A stretch of 64,000 bases of DNA from Flagellimonas aurea (GCF_017313785.1 NZ_JAFLNL010000006.1:124001-188000); one strand, 5' to 3'; positions 17,840-25,851 are shown, counted from the stretch's first letter. Numbers and translations are program-made. Notes: generated by a model not told the origin, from the sequence alone.

Positions 17840-19187
17840 TTAAGCTTAATTTCCCTGGTTCTTTGGTAAAAGGCACACCACCAAATTTACCATCTAAATA
17901 ATTCTTTCTTAGGTTTAAATCATAACGGACATTCTTATAATCAGAAAGTGGAAACAAATCTGATTCACCATTTTTACCTTTCTCCATTAACCAAATCTCA
18001 TCCTGCCGAATAATTGTTTCGTCAATCATAAAATCCTCATGACTGTTAAAAAATAATTGTCCTTTGGCTTTCTCTATGTCATTGTGAAGATATTGTGCCA
18101 AAATCTCCCTTATCAATATTGGATGAAGACTTCTATTAATTTCGTCAATAAAGTAATTGACTCCTTCTCCATAACTAAGAATGAGAGCAGGCAACAAATT
18201 CAATAGAACAACCGTTCCTCGAGATTCTTGATCTAAATCAAACTCAACTTCATTCCCATCCTGATCCAAGTGTATAGCATTCAATTTTAATATATAGATG
18301 GCACCATCTGTTTGGTCCTTCACAGCAGTACATTCGTTTTCATTTGAATCTTTAAATGAATGAAACAGTTTCTTTTCGAGACTTCTTTTGATAAAATTTA
18401 TGATATCAATGTTTTCACTTCCCAAATAAATATTTATTGGGATTTTATCAATTTTCAACTTATCGATCCCTGTTTTAGAAAATTTAATTATCCTATTTGC
18501 AAGCTTTAGATAATTCGGGTCTAGCGATAAGATATAAGCAATATCCATAAATTTATAAACCGGAAATAAAAATTGAGTTTTATGGATAAACCATGATTTT
18601 GCATTTTCAAAATCTGGATCATTTAAAAAATCTGAACTTAAGACTGTTGAGTTACTATTTTTCGTGTAGTAATCATTAAGCAAATTCAGTGTTTGAAGTT
18701 GCGTATCCCGCCCCAAATAAGTAATTTTTGTTTCTTCTCCTGGATATTGATTGCGTAAGAAAATCTCAATCTCCCCTTTGTTTTCATCTACTTTTTTTAG
18801 GCTTTCAAATATAATGTTCTGAGTAGTGTAGTCTACCTCAATTTGATAAACATAAATTGTATGATTTATATAAAAATCAATTTGAAATCTACTTGGCCTT
18901 TTTTGAGATTCAGCATTTAATCTAAAAGGATAAAACAGTTTTGAACACTCCATTTTCGTTAGGAAACTTGGATCTTCAACCAATTTTTTTACAAAAAATA
19001 GACCTTTAAATAGATTTGTTTTGCCCGAAGCATTTCCACCGTAAATTCCAGAAACCTTCAACAATCCTAAATCATCATTTATTTTATAAATATGCTCAGG
19101 AAAGCGTTTGTAATTTCTTTGGATTGCATGAAAAACTTTTGGGCTATTAAAAGACCTAAAGTTTTCAAGCTCAAACTTTATTAACAT
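17832..19187 (-). CDS. AAA ATPase (AAA_15/AAA_21, RloA/AbiL-like)
   Basis: A 451-residue protein that begins with the strand MLIKFELENFRSF typical of this group. Walker A GGNASGKT is at residues 50-57; later come a signature-like DQESRGTVVLLNLLPA, Walker B VNYFIDEINRSLHP near residue 345, and a switch motif FFNSHEDF. The C-terminus LRKNYLDGKFGGVPF is also characteristic of this ATPase family, many members of which act in abortive infection with a partner gene. The usual partner RloB was not seen; instead the next gene encodes a membrane protein that overlaps by eight bases. It is the first gene of the six-gene operon. Confidence 0.88.
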   Translation of the reverse strand: MLIKFELENFRSFNSPKVFHAIQRNYKRFPEHIYKINDDLGLLKVSGIYGGNASGKTNLFKGLFFVKKLVEDPSFLTKMECSKLFYPFRLNAESQKRPSRFQIDFYINHTIYVYQIEVDYTTQNIIFESLKKVDENKGEIEIFLRNQYPGEETKITYLGRDTQLQTLNLLNDYYTKNSNSTVLSSDFLNDPDFENAKSWFIHKTQFLFPVYKFMDIAYILSLDPNYLKLANRIIKFSKTGIDKLKIDKIPINIYLGSENIDIINFIKRSLEKKLFHSFKDSNENECTAVKDQTDGAIYILKLNAIHLDQDGNEVEFDLDQESRGTVVLLNLLPALILSYGEGVNYFIDEINRSLHPILIREILAQYLHNDIEKAKGQLFFNSHEDFMIDETIIRQDEIWLMEKGKNGESDLFPLSDYKNVRYDLNLRKNYLDGKFGGVPFTKEPGKLSLNE

Positions 19188-19498
19188 TACGATTCGATTT
19201 AAATTGGGTTACACTGAGGTTGTCCGTGAAAAAATCACGTGATTTTTTCACGTCTAATTTATATCAAAAATTTAATTAACCGAAATTTTATCAAACAAAA
19301 AACTGTAAATCAATCAATTAGCTGTTAAATCACATTTTCAAATCAACTTACAACTAGATGATATTGAACTAAATACAGTTCACATAAAAAAAACATTGAC
19401 ACATAAGGCCATATACCTTTCAAAATATTATACGCAATAAATTCTCATATTTGACTGAAAAATATAATCTTCGAAACATTAAGTCCTTAAAATCTTTG
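19188..19498. other. Intergenic region upstream of the six-gene operon
   Basis: AT-rich and without a credible gene. It must hold the promoter of the six-gene operon and receives the end of the HEPN-gene transcript. The only strong structure is the 28-base palindrome listed separately. Confidence 0.6.
19225..19252. promoter_or_regulatory. Perfect 28-base palindrome, operator candidate
   Basis: CGTGAAAAAATCAC followed at once by its exact reverse complement GTGATTTTTTCACG. It lies 38 bases upstream of the first gene of the six-gene operon. There is no T-run after the stem on either strand, so a terminator is less likely than a protein-binding site for a dimeric repressor, or a site recognised by the operon products. 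Confidence 0.55.
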
Positions 19499-19867
19499 TC
19501 ACACATCTCTGTCAATAAACTCCTTCTTTTCCAGTTCCGATAGCTTTTCATCCAGCTTGTCCATGAAGTACAATTGGCTATCGGGTAGGATGGCCAAAAC
19601 GAGTTCCAATACTTGGACCACACTATCCTCTTTTGATGCATTTTGGTTGGCAGGAAACAACATCATCCCATCTCCGTCAAGGGCATACACGCAAACCTCC
19701 AAAAGACTGATAATCTGTGTCAAAAGATGGTTGTTGTCCCTGACCTCGAAGGACACATGGTTTCCCTTGGGGTCGATGGACTTTTTGTTTCCCAACAGTC
19801 CCGAAAGATTGCTTCTGAGCTGTTGAATCTCTTCCAAGGTCTTTAACCTTTGCTTCTTTAATTTCAT
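19499..19867 (-). CDS. Small protein sharing the C-terminal region of the adjacent HEPN protein
   Basis: The start chosen is MKLKKQRLKTLEEIQQLR at 19867, ten bases after the upstream stop; a longer frame would overlap the neighbour. It has 122 residues. Its C-terminal half (LLTQIISLLEVCVYALDG, then VVQVLELVLAILPDSQLYF) matches by eye the C-terminus of the 403-residue protein encoded just upstream (FMISNLIKVCIVALEN, then VSEVLGYILDLIPHDEMEF). It therefore looks like a truncated tandem paralogue or a separate copy of an interaction domain. Function unknown. Confidence 0.7.
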   Translation of the reverse strand: MKLKKQRLKTLEEIQQLRSNLSGLLGNKKSIDPKGNHVSFEVRDNNHLLTQIISLLEVCVYALDGDGMMLFPANQNASKEDSVVQVLELVLAILPDSQLYFMDKLDEKLSELEKKEFIDRDV

Positions 19868-19877
19868 GTGAATGGAT

Positions 19878-21089
19878 TTATTGGGTTGTGGTTGTCCGTT
19901 GTTCCGATAGCAATTTTCTGACCTTGTCCAAGAATTCCATTTCATCATGGGGTATCAAATCCAGTATGTATCCCAAAACCTCACTTACATTGTGGTGGGG
20001 TTGGGGAACAATGCGAGTAGGGATATATTCATTTTCCAATGCAACGATGCAGACCTTTATCAAGTTGGAGATCATAAAAGAGGTTTCGCAATATCCCTCG
20101 GTAATGAGTTCGGTGCTATATAACCCCTTTTCAGGAATATAGGGCTTCAAGGCATGGAAATACATTTTTTCCAGCTCCTTCAGTTGACCAATTAACGATG
20201 CCTCATTATTGTTCTCTAGGTTCTCGGCTACTTTCGGGAATGCATGCTCAAAATCCTTTCCAATTCCTTCGATTCGGTCTTTGCACTGATCAAGATGCCT
20301 TTGGAAAATGGATTCCACTTCTTGGATGAAATCCTTCATTTGTGTTTGGATGGTCTTGGTCTGTATCTTAGTGATCTCAAATTCATTTCCATATCGGGCA
20401 ACGCTATAGGCATGTTCCAAAAGGAGCAGCAGTTCATTGCTGCTTGTCTCAGAAGATTCCAAAAAGGGTTGTAGGGTGGGAAAGAAATGTTTGCAATAGT
20501 TGATGTGGCTTATGATACTATGGGTCACCATGCTCCTTCCTATGCACATCTGTTCGATGAACCTGAATGAAAGTTCAAAGGCCTGGTGCATGTTGAAAGT
20601 TGCAATGGCATAATCCCCTTCCTTGATCAAGATGTCCGCAGTATTGGCAAAGGCATTCACTTTTGCCAATTCCGCTTTATGATACCGAGTGGCCCTTTTC
20701 ATGAGGGTCTGGTATGCCATTGTTGAATAATCCATGATGTTCTCCCCCTCGGGATGGGCAAAGACGGTCTTCCCGAGACAACAATGTTCCAAGAAATAGA
20801 GGGAACCCCTTTCAAGTCCAATTTCGGATTGGTTTTCCGTATAGACCCTTATCCTGAAATCGGGATGCTTCTTTCCCTTCTTTGCAACCAGTGAACGGAT
20901 CTCATTGGGTAGAGGGTCATTGTTGACATCCACAAAAAGGGTAAGGAAATAATATTCTGTATCTCCTTCATTTTGTTTTTTAGATAGAAATGCCCTGTCA
21001 ATGGTTATGATGTTCAGGATGCTGTCGAGCAATTCGGACAGCTCTTCCGCTTTTTCAAAGTGTTTTGGTATGTTTGTGCCATGTGTCAT
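19878..21089 (-). CDS. HEPN-domain protein of mobile elements
   Basis: A 403-residue protein with no signal or membrane segment. The N-terminal 130 residues have a small alpha/beta domain (YYFLTLFVDVN) that may be a degenerate nucleotidyltransferase. The middle carries a HEPN-like helix pair (YAIATFNMHQAFELSFRFIEQM) and a possible R-x4-6-H-like element is not clear. The C-terminal domain is shared with the next gene. Similar proteins occur on Bacteroidota conjugative elements. HEPN proteins are often RNases or toxin components paired with a nucleotidyltransferase. It is divergent from the XRE regulator, with 144 bases between. Confidence 0.7.
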   Translation of the reverse strand: MTHGTNIPKHFEKAEELSELLDSILNIITIDRAFLSKKQNEGDTEYYFLTLFVDVNNDPLPNEIRSLVAKKGKKHPDFRIRVYTENQSEIGLERGSLYFLEHCCLGKTVFAHPEGENIMDYSTMAYQTLMKRATRYHKAELAKVNAFANTADILIKEGDYAIATFNMHQAFELSFRFIEQMCIGRSMVTHSIISHINYCKHFFPTLQPFLESSETSSNELLLLLEHAYSVARYGNEFEITKIQTKTIQTQMKDFIQEVESIFQRHLDQCKDRIEGIGKDFEHAFPKVAENLENNNEASLIGQLKELEKMYFHALKPYIPEKGLYSTELITEGYCETSFMISNLIKVCIVALENEYIPTRIVPQPHHNVSEVLGYILDLIPHDEMEFLDKVRKLLSEQRTTTTQ

Positions 21090-21233
21090 GAGAATATGGT
21101 TTAAAGGGTTCGAGAATCATGGACTATATTAAGCCCACATTCCTAAGTACCCCACTATGGACACTTGTATTTTATTGAACCTGTTTTGTATTTTACAATC
21201 GGATTATTGTACGAAACACCCTATATTTGAGAT

Positions 21234-21641
21234 ATGCAGACAAAGACCAAGAACAACCATATAGGTAGAAAGATCAGCAGGATCAGGGAACTCCGTGGAA
21301 TGAAACAGGAGACCTTGGCCGAAGAACTAGGTATCAGCCAACAAGCCGTTTCCAACATTGAGAACAGTGAAAAGGTGGATGACTTGAAACTGGAAGAGAT
21401 TGCCAAGGCATTGGGAGTTACCAAAGAGGGAATCGAGAATTTTTCAGAGGAAGCAGTTTTCAATATTATAAACAATACATATAATAACACAAGTAGCGAC
21501 AATTCAACAATAATTGCTAGTTCTCTCAACTATCAACCAACTTTTAATACTATAGAAAAAGTTGTTGAGCTATATGAGCGTCTTGTTCAAGCTGAAAAAG
21601 ACAAGGTCACTTACTTGGAAAAGTTGCTGGATAGGAAATAA
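21234..21641 (+). CDS. XRE-family DNA-binding regulator
   Basis: A 135-residue protein. Residues about 10-65 form a classical helix-turn-helix (RIRELRGMKQETLAEELG, SQQAVSNIENSEKV). A low-complexity Asn/Ser/Thr linker follows and then a C-terminal coiled coil (VELYERLVQAEKDKVTYLEKLL) likely for dimerisation. It is divergent from the HEPN genes and convergent to the mobilization gene, so it probably controls the island backbone. Confidence 0.88.
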   Translation: MQTKTKNNHIGRKISRIRELRGMKQETLAEELGISQQAVSNIENSEKVDDLKLEEIAKALGVTKEGIENFSEEAVFNIINNTYNNTSSDNSTIIASSLNYQPTFNTIEKVVELYERLVQAEKDKVTYLEKLLDRK

Positions 21642-21790
21642 TCCAGTCTTAGAATCACGCCTTCTTTTTAAATATAATTATTAAAAAAAGCGAGCGGAAC
21701 GCAGTGAAGTGCTGCAAGCGTCCCAAAACTTACCAAACTAATACTACTGAGCGAGGCATCTTTTTCTATTGACCGGACACATACTTCATA

Positions 21791-22357
21791 TCAATAAAGG
21801 GAATCCAAAGATCTATTGACTTCCAGTTTATATCTTTCCAACCTCCCTTCCGTTATTTCAAGCTTCAGATAACTCTTCCCAAAACTGCCCTTGACCACTT
21901 TTACCTTTCCAAGGATATCCTTTAAATCTGTTTGAAGTGAGGCAGCTTTTTCCTCTAAATGCTCATACTTGATTCTAGGGACCATTACCTCACCTTCGAA
22001 CTTTGGATATGGCTTTGGAGGATTCTTCTCGATCATGTCCTCAAGGAAATCATCCCCTTCCTCTTCATTGTCCAATTCTTGATTGAACAAAGCCTGCATC
22101 ATTCCGATGGTAGGAAGTGTCTGGTTCTTTTCAATATCCCTGATTATGGCGATGACTGCATCCGTCCGTTTCCTATTCTTGATGATCTCTTGACCTATGC
22201 TCTTTTCAAATCTTTCAGATGGTAAAAACCCATGCCACTCAAAAAAATCCATGACCATATCCAAGGTATGGGAATAACTATTGCCCACTTTTCTAGAAAA
22301 GACCTTAAATCTGGCAAGTGTCTTTTTCTTTATCCTAACTGCTTTAAAATCGTCCAT
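21791..22357 (-). CDS. BfmA/BtgA-family mobilization protein
   Basis: The start chosen is the ATG at 22357 (MDDFKAVRIKKKTLARF); a GTG at 22378 would add seven residues. The N-terminal part has a ribbon-helix-helix-like DNA-binding region and the sequence HTLDMVMDFFEWHGF, followed by NRKRTDAVIAIIRDIEKNQT, both hallmarks of this Bacteroidota mobilization family. A coiled-coil region follows. Its role would be to bind the transfer origin and help a relaxase supplied by a helper element; no relaxase was seen here. The dyads just upstream fit that role. Confidence 0.82.
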   Translation of the reverse strand: MDDFKAVRIKKKTLARFKVFSRKVGNSYSHTLDMVMDFFEWHGFLPSERFEKSIGQEIIKNRKRTDAVIAIIRDIEKNQTLPTIGMMQALFNQELDNEEEGDDFLEDMIEKNPPKPYPKFEGEVMVPRIKYEHLEEKAASLQTDLKDILGKVKVVKGSFGKSYLKLEITEGRLERYKLEVNRSLDSLY

Positions 22358-22379
22358 ATTTACTTGTTTTAACGGCACA

Positions 22380-22564
22380 ATTGTTACAATTCTTTTCAGT
22401 AATTACAGGAAACCCCAGCATTATTGTAACAATAAACTTTGCAGTTCCTAAAACCAAACATTTCCAAAAACCCTTATAAACAGGGCTTTTCCGAAGGAAA
22501 ATGAATCAATAGCGTCGCTTTAGCGCGCTATCCTCTTGCTATTCCTTCGTCCCGCAAGCGGGAC
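22380..22564. other. Dyad-rich region upstream of the mobilization gene, oriT candidate
   Basis: Four structures lie in 185 bases: ATTGTTACAAT at 22380-22390 and its inverted copy ATTGTAACAAT at 22423-22433; a nearly perfect 21-base palindrome at 22510-22530 (TAGCG-T-CGCT-TT-AGCG-CGCTA); and a GC-rich hairpin with arms GTCCCGC at 22549-22555 and GCGGGAC at 22558-22564. The rest of 22358-22796 shows no credible gene. Paired repeats and GC-rich hairpins next to a mobilization gene are typical of transfer origins or of an autoregulatory operator. No nick site was identified. Confidence 0.45.
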
Positions 22565-22796
22565 CGAATAAATACAGTATGATTGTAAATCAGCTGTCAC
22601 ATAAATAATTTTTGGTTTGTACGGACTTAAGGAAAGTCAAATCATATAATTAATGCCGTACTATTGTGTTCAAAGACACATTTTAAAGATAACCAATTTT
22701 ATCCATTTCAAGGTTATACACTTCTACGGGGAACCTTTTCTTCAAAGTATACGAGAACAAGTAATTACTTAGGAGCCATTGTTGGCAAACGTATTT

Positions 22797-23474
22797 TTAT
22801 GGTCTATAATTCTGTAAAGCTATTTTGTAATTAGCCTTGTCAATAAATCTATTACTATCCATATTTTCTAAATAGATTTCTTTTAAGTCTTGTCCAAGAT
22901 TGTCATAACCTTTGTCAATCATACCCCAAAAAATAAAAAGGAATGCATTAAAAGAATAGCTATAATTTTCATCTGGATAAGCACCTCCCATTCCGATATG
23001 TTTGTCATTTTGCTCTTCAAAAAATCTAACTCTAGATTTTAAATGTTTATCAAAAATCTCTGTCAATTTGGTTTTATTAATTATTTGAAATTTTAATGCA
23101 TATAAATCATTGTATAAAGAGTGTCTTATTTTGACAATTTCTCTAAGCATAAACTTGTCATTTTTATCTACTTCAGCTGCTCTTACTTGAATTATTGTTT
23201 TCCATTCATTAAAGTAATCTTGTTTTATTTTTTCTCGATTAGCTTCTTCAGAGACTTTCACTCTTTGAAGACCAAAATATACTGAACAAACTGCAATAGT
23301 TCCTGTAAACAAAGCTTTGTAATTCCCGAATGCTGACAAATAGGTTTCAAGTCCTTTTGGTGAAAAATCAATATGATGTTCCGATAAACTCCAATGAATT
23401 GCTATTAATGCGATAGTCGACATCAAGAGTAGAATGCATATAATTATAATCAAAATTATGTTCAGTATTCTCAT
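22797..23474 (-). CDS. Membrane protein of unknown function, island cargo
   Basis: A 225-residue protein with two N-terminal transmembrane helices (about residues 4-27 and 50-68) followed by a soluble helical domain. The region after the second helix is charged and coiled-coil-like (VKVSEEANREKIKQDYFNEW). I do not recognise a family. It is AT-rich like the six-gene operon and stands alone between the mobilization region and the integrase, a common place for cargo. Confidence 0.6.
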   Translation of the reverse strand: MRILNIILIIIICILLLMSTIALIAIHWSLSEHHIDFSPKGLETYLSAFGNYKALFTGTIAVCSVYFGLQRVKVSEEANREKIKQDYFNEWKTIIQVRAAEVDKNDKFMLREIVKIRHSLYNDLYALKFQIINKTKLTEIFDKHLKSRVRFFEEQNDKHIGMGGAYPDENYSYSFNAFLFIFWGMIDKGYDNLGQDLKEIYLENMDSNRFIDKANYKIALQNYRP

Positions 23475-23576
23475 TTTTATATGTTTGCCAACTAGATAAT
23501 ATGGATGTAAAATACATCTATATACTGCTAAAATGGAATAAAATTGATGAATTTGATCAATTCTTATTGGAAGGCT

Positions 23577-24800
23577 TTACTTACCAACCATTTTTTCAAC
23601 CAGTATCCTCATATCTTCCCCTACTTTCTTTTCCAATACCCTTCCATAAATTTGGGTGGTGGTTAGTTTTGTATGACCGAGCATTTTGGAGACTGTTTCT
23701 ATGGGGACTCCATTTGATAGGGTTACCGTTGTTGCAAAAGTGTGCCTCGCCGTGTGGAATGTCACCTTCTTGTTTATCCCACAAGCTTTGCAGATTTCCT
23801 TTAGGTAATAATTGACCTTCTGATTGCTGTAAACAGGTAGTAGGACTTTCATCACTTTTCTTTCAGGCGAAACTTCATATTTTTTAATTATTTCCTTTGC
23901 CTGTGGAAGTAAGGGGATCTTGAGTTTTTCGTTCGTCTTTATTCTTTTGGTGAACAACCAATCATTTCCATCAATTCCTTTAAGTAGGTGGCCTGGAGTC
24001 AATGCCTTGACATCGATATAGGATAGTCCAGTATAGCACGAGAAGAGAAATACATCCCTACATTTTTCAACCCCCTCCTTTGTGAACGTGGTTTCTTCTA
24101 TCAACCTCAATTCCCGTTTTGTCAAATATTCCCGTTCGGTTTTCTCAAAACGCAGTTTATAGTTTTCAAAAGGGTCTTTTGTTATCCAATCCAACCTAAC
24201 GGCCAACCTTGACATTTTCTTAAGCCGTTCCATGTGTTTCATGGCTCCGTTATTGGTGCACTTGGCACGGGTAGATGGTCTGTACTTTCTAAGATATTGT
24301 TCAAAGTCGGATATAAAACGATAGTTTAATTTTTTGAGATTTATATCCTCCATTCCATATTCTTCTTTTAAAAATAGGCCTACACAACGCTCTGTGATAT
24401 GGTAGTTCTTTCTGGTCCCCGGACGTAAAGAAGTGTGCATAGTTCCATTGTGATAAGCAATTAATTGCTTCAATGTTTTTCCGTCCTCGTCTTCCCCAAA
24501 AAATCTTGCTCTGATAGATAGTGGAGTGATTACTTTTTCCTCTGCCATCATCAATCTATGGGCCTCATGTAATCCCGTATAAATTTGGTCAAGATACTTG
24601 TTAAGTGAAATTACATAACTGGAAAAACCCTTGCCCCTTTTACGGTTATTGTCCCATAAATTGGCTTTTATTTCCCGATTTATGCTAAAATCGGTGCGTT
24701 CACCATCGATGGTGATCCTACAATAAACAATAAGATTCTCAGAATGAACCCTATGTTTCCTAGTAAAGAAATTGATTGTTAAGCGATTGTTTTTCTGCAT
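23577..24800 (-). CDS. Tyrosine recombinase, IntDOT-like integrase
   Basis: The start chosen is MQKNNRLTINFFTRKHRV at 24800; the longer frame adds 15 unlikely residues. It has 407 residues: an arm-binding N-terminal domain (about 1-95), a SAM-like core-binding domain (about 105-205) and a catalytic domain. Catalytic residues visible are the HTAR box (H349, R352), LGH with H376, and nucleophile Y385 in TTQIYGRV. The first conserved arginine is replaced by serine (S260 in CYTGLSYIDVKAL), the same substitution known for IntDOT of the Bacteroides element CTnDOT. The right attachment repeat and repeats typical of arm sites lie directly upstream. Confidence 0.92.
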   Translation of the reverse strand: MQKNNRLTINFFTRKHRVHSENLIVYCRITIDGERTDFSINREIKANLWDNNRKRGKGFSSYVISLNKYLDQIYTGLHEAHRLMMAEEKVITPLSIRARFFGEDEDGKTLKQLIAYHNGTMHTSLRPGTRKNYHITERCVGLFLKEEYGMEDINLKKLNYRFISDFEQYLRKYRPSTRAKCTNNGAMKHMERLKKMSRLAVRLDWITKDPFENYKLRFEKTEREYLTKRELRLIEETTFTKEGVEKCRDVFLFSCYTGLSYIDVKALTPGHLLKGIDGNDWLFTKRIKTNEKLKIPLLPQAKEIIKKYEVSPERKVMKVLLPVYSNQKVNYYLKEICKACGINKKVTFHTARHTFATTVTLSNGVPIETVSKMLGHTKLTTTQIYGRVLEKKVGEDMRILVEKMVGK

Positions 24801-24864
24801 GTTGCAACGTTTTAAACTGTTAATACTGCGAAAGTCAAAACACAAACAAAATGCTTCAAGAAGT

Positions 24865-24954
24865 CATCTAAAATTACAACATAAAGTGTAATAGTCTGTT
24901 CCCGATAAGAACACCCTTTATATGATTTTAGATGGTTTTAAATGATTTTAGATG
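24865..24954. repeat. Arm-type repeats upstream of the integrase
   Basis: TGATTTTAGATG occurs at 24923-24934 and 24943-24954 (20-base period), and an inverted copy differing at one base, CATCTAAAATTA, lies at 24865-24876. A separate perfect 9-bp inverted repeat, AAAACACTG at 24971-24979 with CAGTGTTTT at 24996-25004, lies between these and the right core repeat. The layout fits binding sites for the integrase arm domain and accessory proteins. Confidence 0.5.
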
Positions 24955-25025
24955 ATATGTCTAAAAACACAAAACACTGAAAATCATAAGATTAACAGTG
25001 TTTTGATTTTACTTAAATAAGGTAA

Positions 25026-25038
25026 GTCGGGATGACTG
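25026..25038. repeat. Right direct repeat of the island (attR candidate)
   Basis: Second copy of GTCGGGATGACTG. Flanking bases on both sides differ from those of the left copy, so the shared core is 13 bases. See the left repeat for the tRNA-like reading. Confidence 0.6.
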
Positions 25039-25312
25039 CCCTACTAATCCCAATGTCCCCCTATCGTCCTGGGTAGAAAGAATATTTTTAACAATTCTTG
25101 TTCAACTAAAACCATAGAATCTGTATCTTTAAAACTTAAATAAGATTAGGTGCCAAATAACGGCATTTAGGTTCATTTTATATGGTATTTGTGTACTGGT
25201 GAACGATTCGGTGCACAGGCTAAGAAAAATGATTTTAACTTTTTGAACATCAATTGATTATATCTTGGGTTTAGGCCCCAGTCAGGTCACTTTTTAGCTA
25301 TTAAAAAATTCC

Positions 25313-25347
25313 AAAAGTCTGTAAATCTCCGATTTACAGACTTTTTT
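25313..25347 (+). terminator. Strong intrinsic terminator without an upstream gene
   Basis: A perfect 15-bp stem (25313-25327 with 25331-25345, loop TCC) that runs into T-residues on the plus strand. No plus-strand gene is visible in the preceding 270 bases, which include CCCCAGTCAGGTCAC at about 25277-25291, a string reminiscent of a tRNA 3' end. The terminator may serve a small RNA or be a relic of a lost tRNA or gene. Confidence 0.75.
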
Positions 25348-25503
25348 GTTTTTATTGATTTCATTTGAATTCAATTTGTACCATATATCACGGTGCTCAC
25401 TTTGTTGAATCCGTGAAAATGACACCTGATCCATGTTAAAAACGCTTCGAACATGTTTTTTCAAATGTTTTGGAACAAAATTGAATCAGTAAATCAATGA
25501 CAA

Positions 25504-25605
25504 ATGGAAACAAACACTTTCTCTTCAATCTTCTATTTAAGAAATTCCAGATTGGACAAAAATGGAAAAGCTGGTGTCTATTTTAGGATTACCGTAAACG
25601 GTTAA
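25504..25605 (+). pseudogene. N-terminal remnant of a second tyrosine integrase
   Basis: A 33-residue frame, METNTFSSIFYLRNSRLDKN then GKAGVYFRITVNG, matches the arm-binding N-terminus of Bacteroidota tyrosine integrases and stops at TAA where the family normally continues. No catalytic domain follows. The remaining sequence to 25851 has no credible gene. It shows that this locus has been hit by more than one integrative element. Confidence 0.65.
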
Positions 25606-25851
25606 AGTGGATGCGCCGAAGATGGTATACCACATACGCAGGATAAAATTGAGCACCGTTGGAACCAAAAAAATCTGATTTTCAAACAACTAAAGCCAAT
25701 TATTCGGTGGCTCAAATTTTCTGTTTTTGGTGGTATCGACCATACGGAATTTGGGAGACTTTCAGCTCTAAACTTAATAAGATTGCTTAAACATGAATAC
25801 TTTATTTGAGTATTGGTTAAAAGTTCGCTTGTCCACAAAGGCAGACCCTTT

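Larger units (their letters stand above)
12205..25038. mobile_element. Integrative mobilizable island with defence-like cargo
   Basis: Bounded by the 13-bp direct repeat. Contents from right to left: tyrosine integrase next to the right repeat, a two-pass membrane protein, GC-rich dyads and a BfmA/BtgA-type mobilization gene, an XRE regulator, two HEPN-region genes, and a six-gene AT-rich operon. No conjugation (Tra) genes and no replication gene were recognised, so transfer would need a helper element. Base composition changes by eye within the island: 12434-19187 and 22797-23474 are more AT-rich than 19499-22357. This suggests stepwise acquisition of cargo. Confidence 0.7.

Noticed and set aside
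25602..25838. A 78-residue minus-strand frame near the integrase relic
   Set aside because: No family resemblance and atypical composition; it is in scar DNA.
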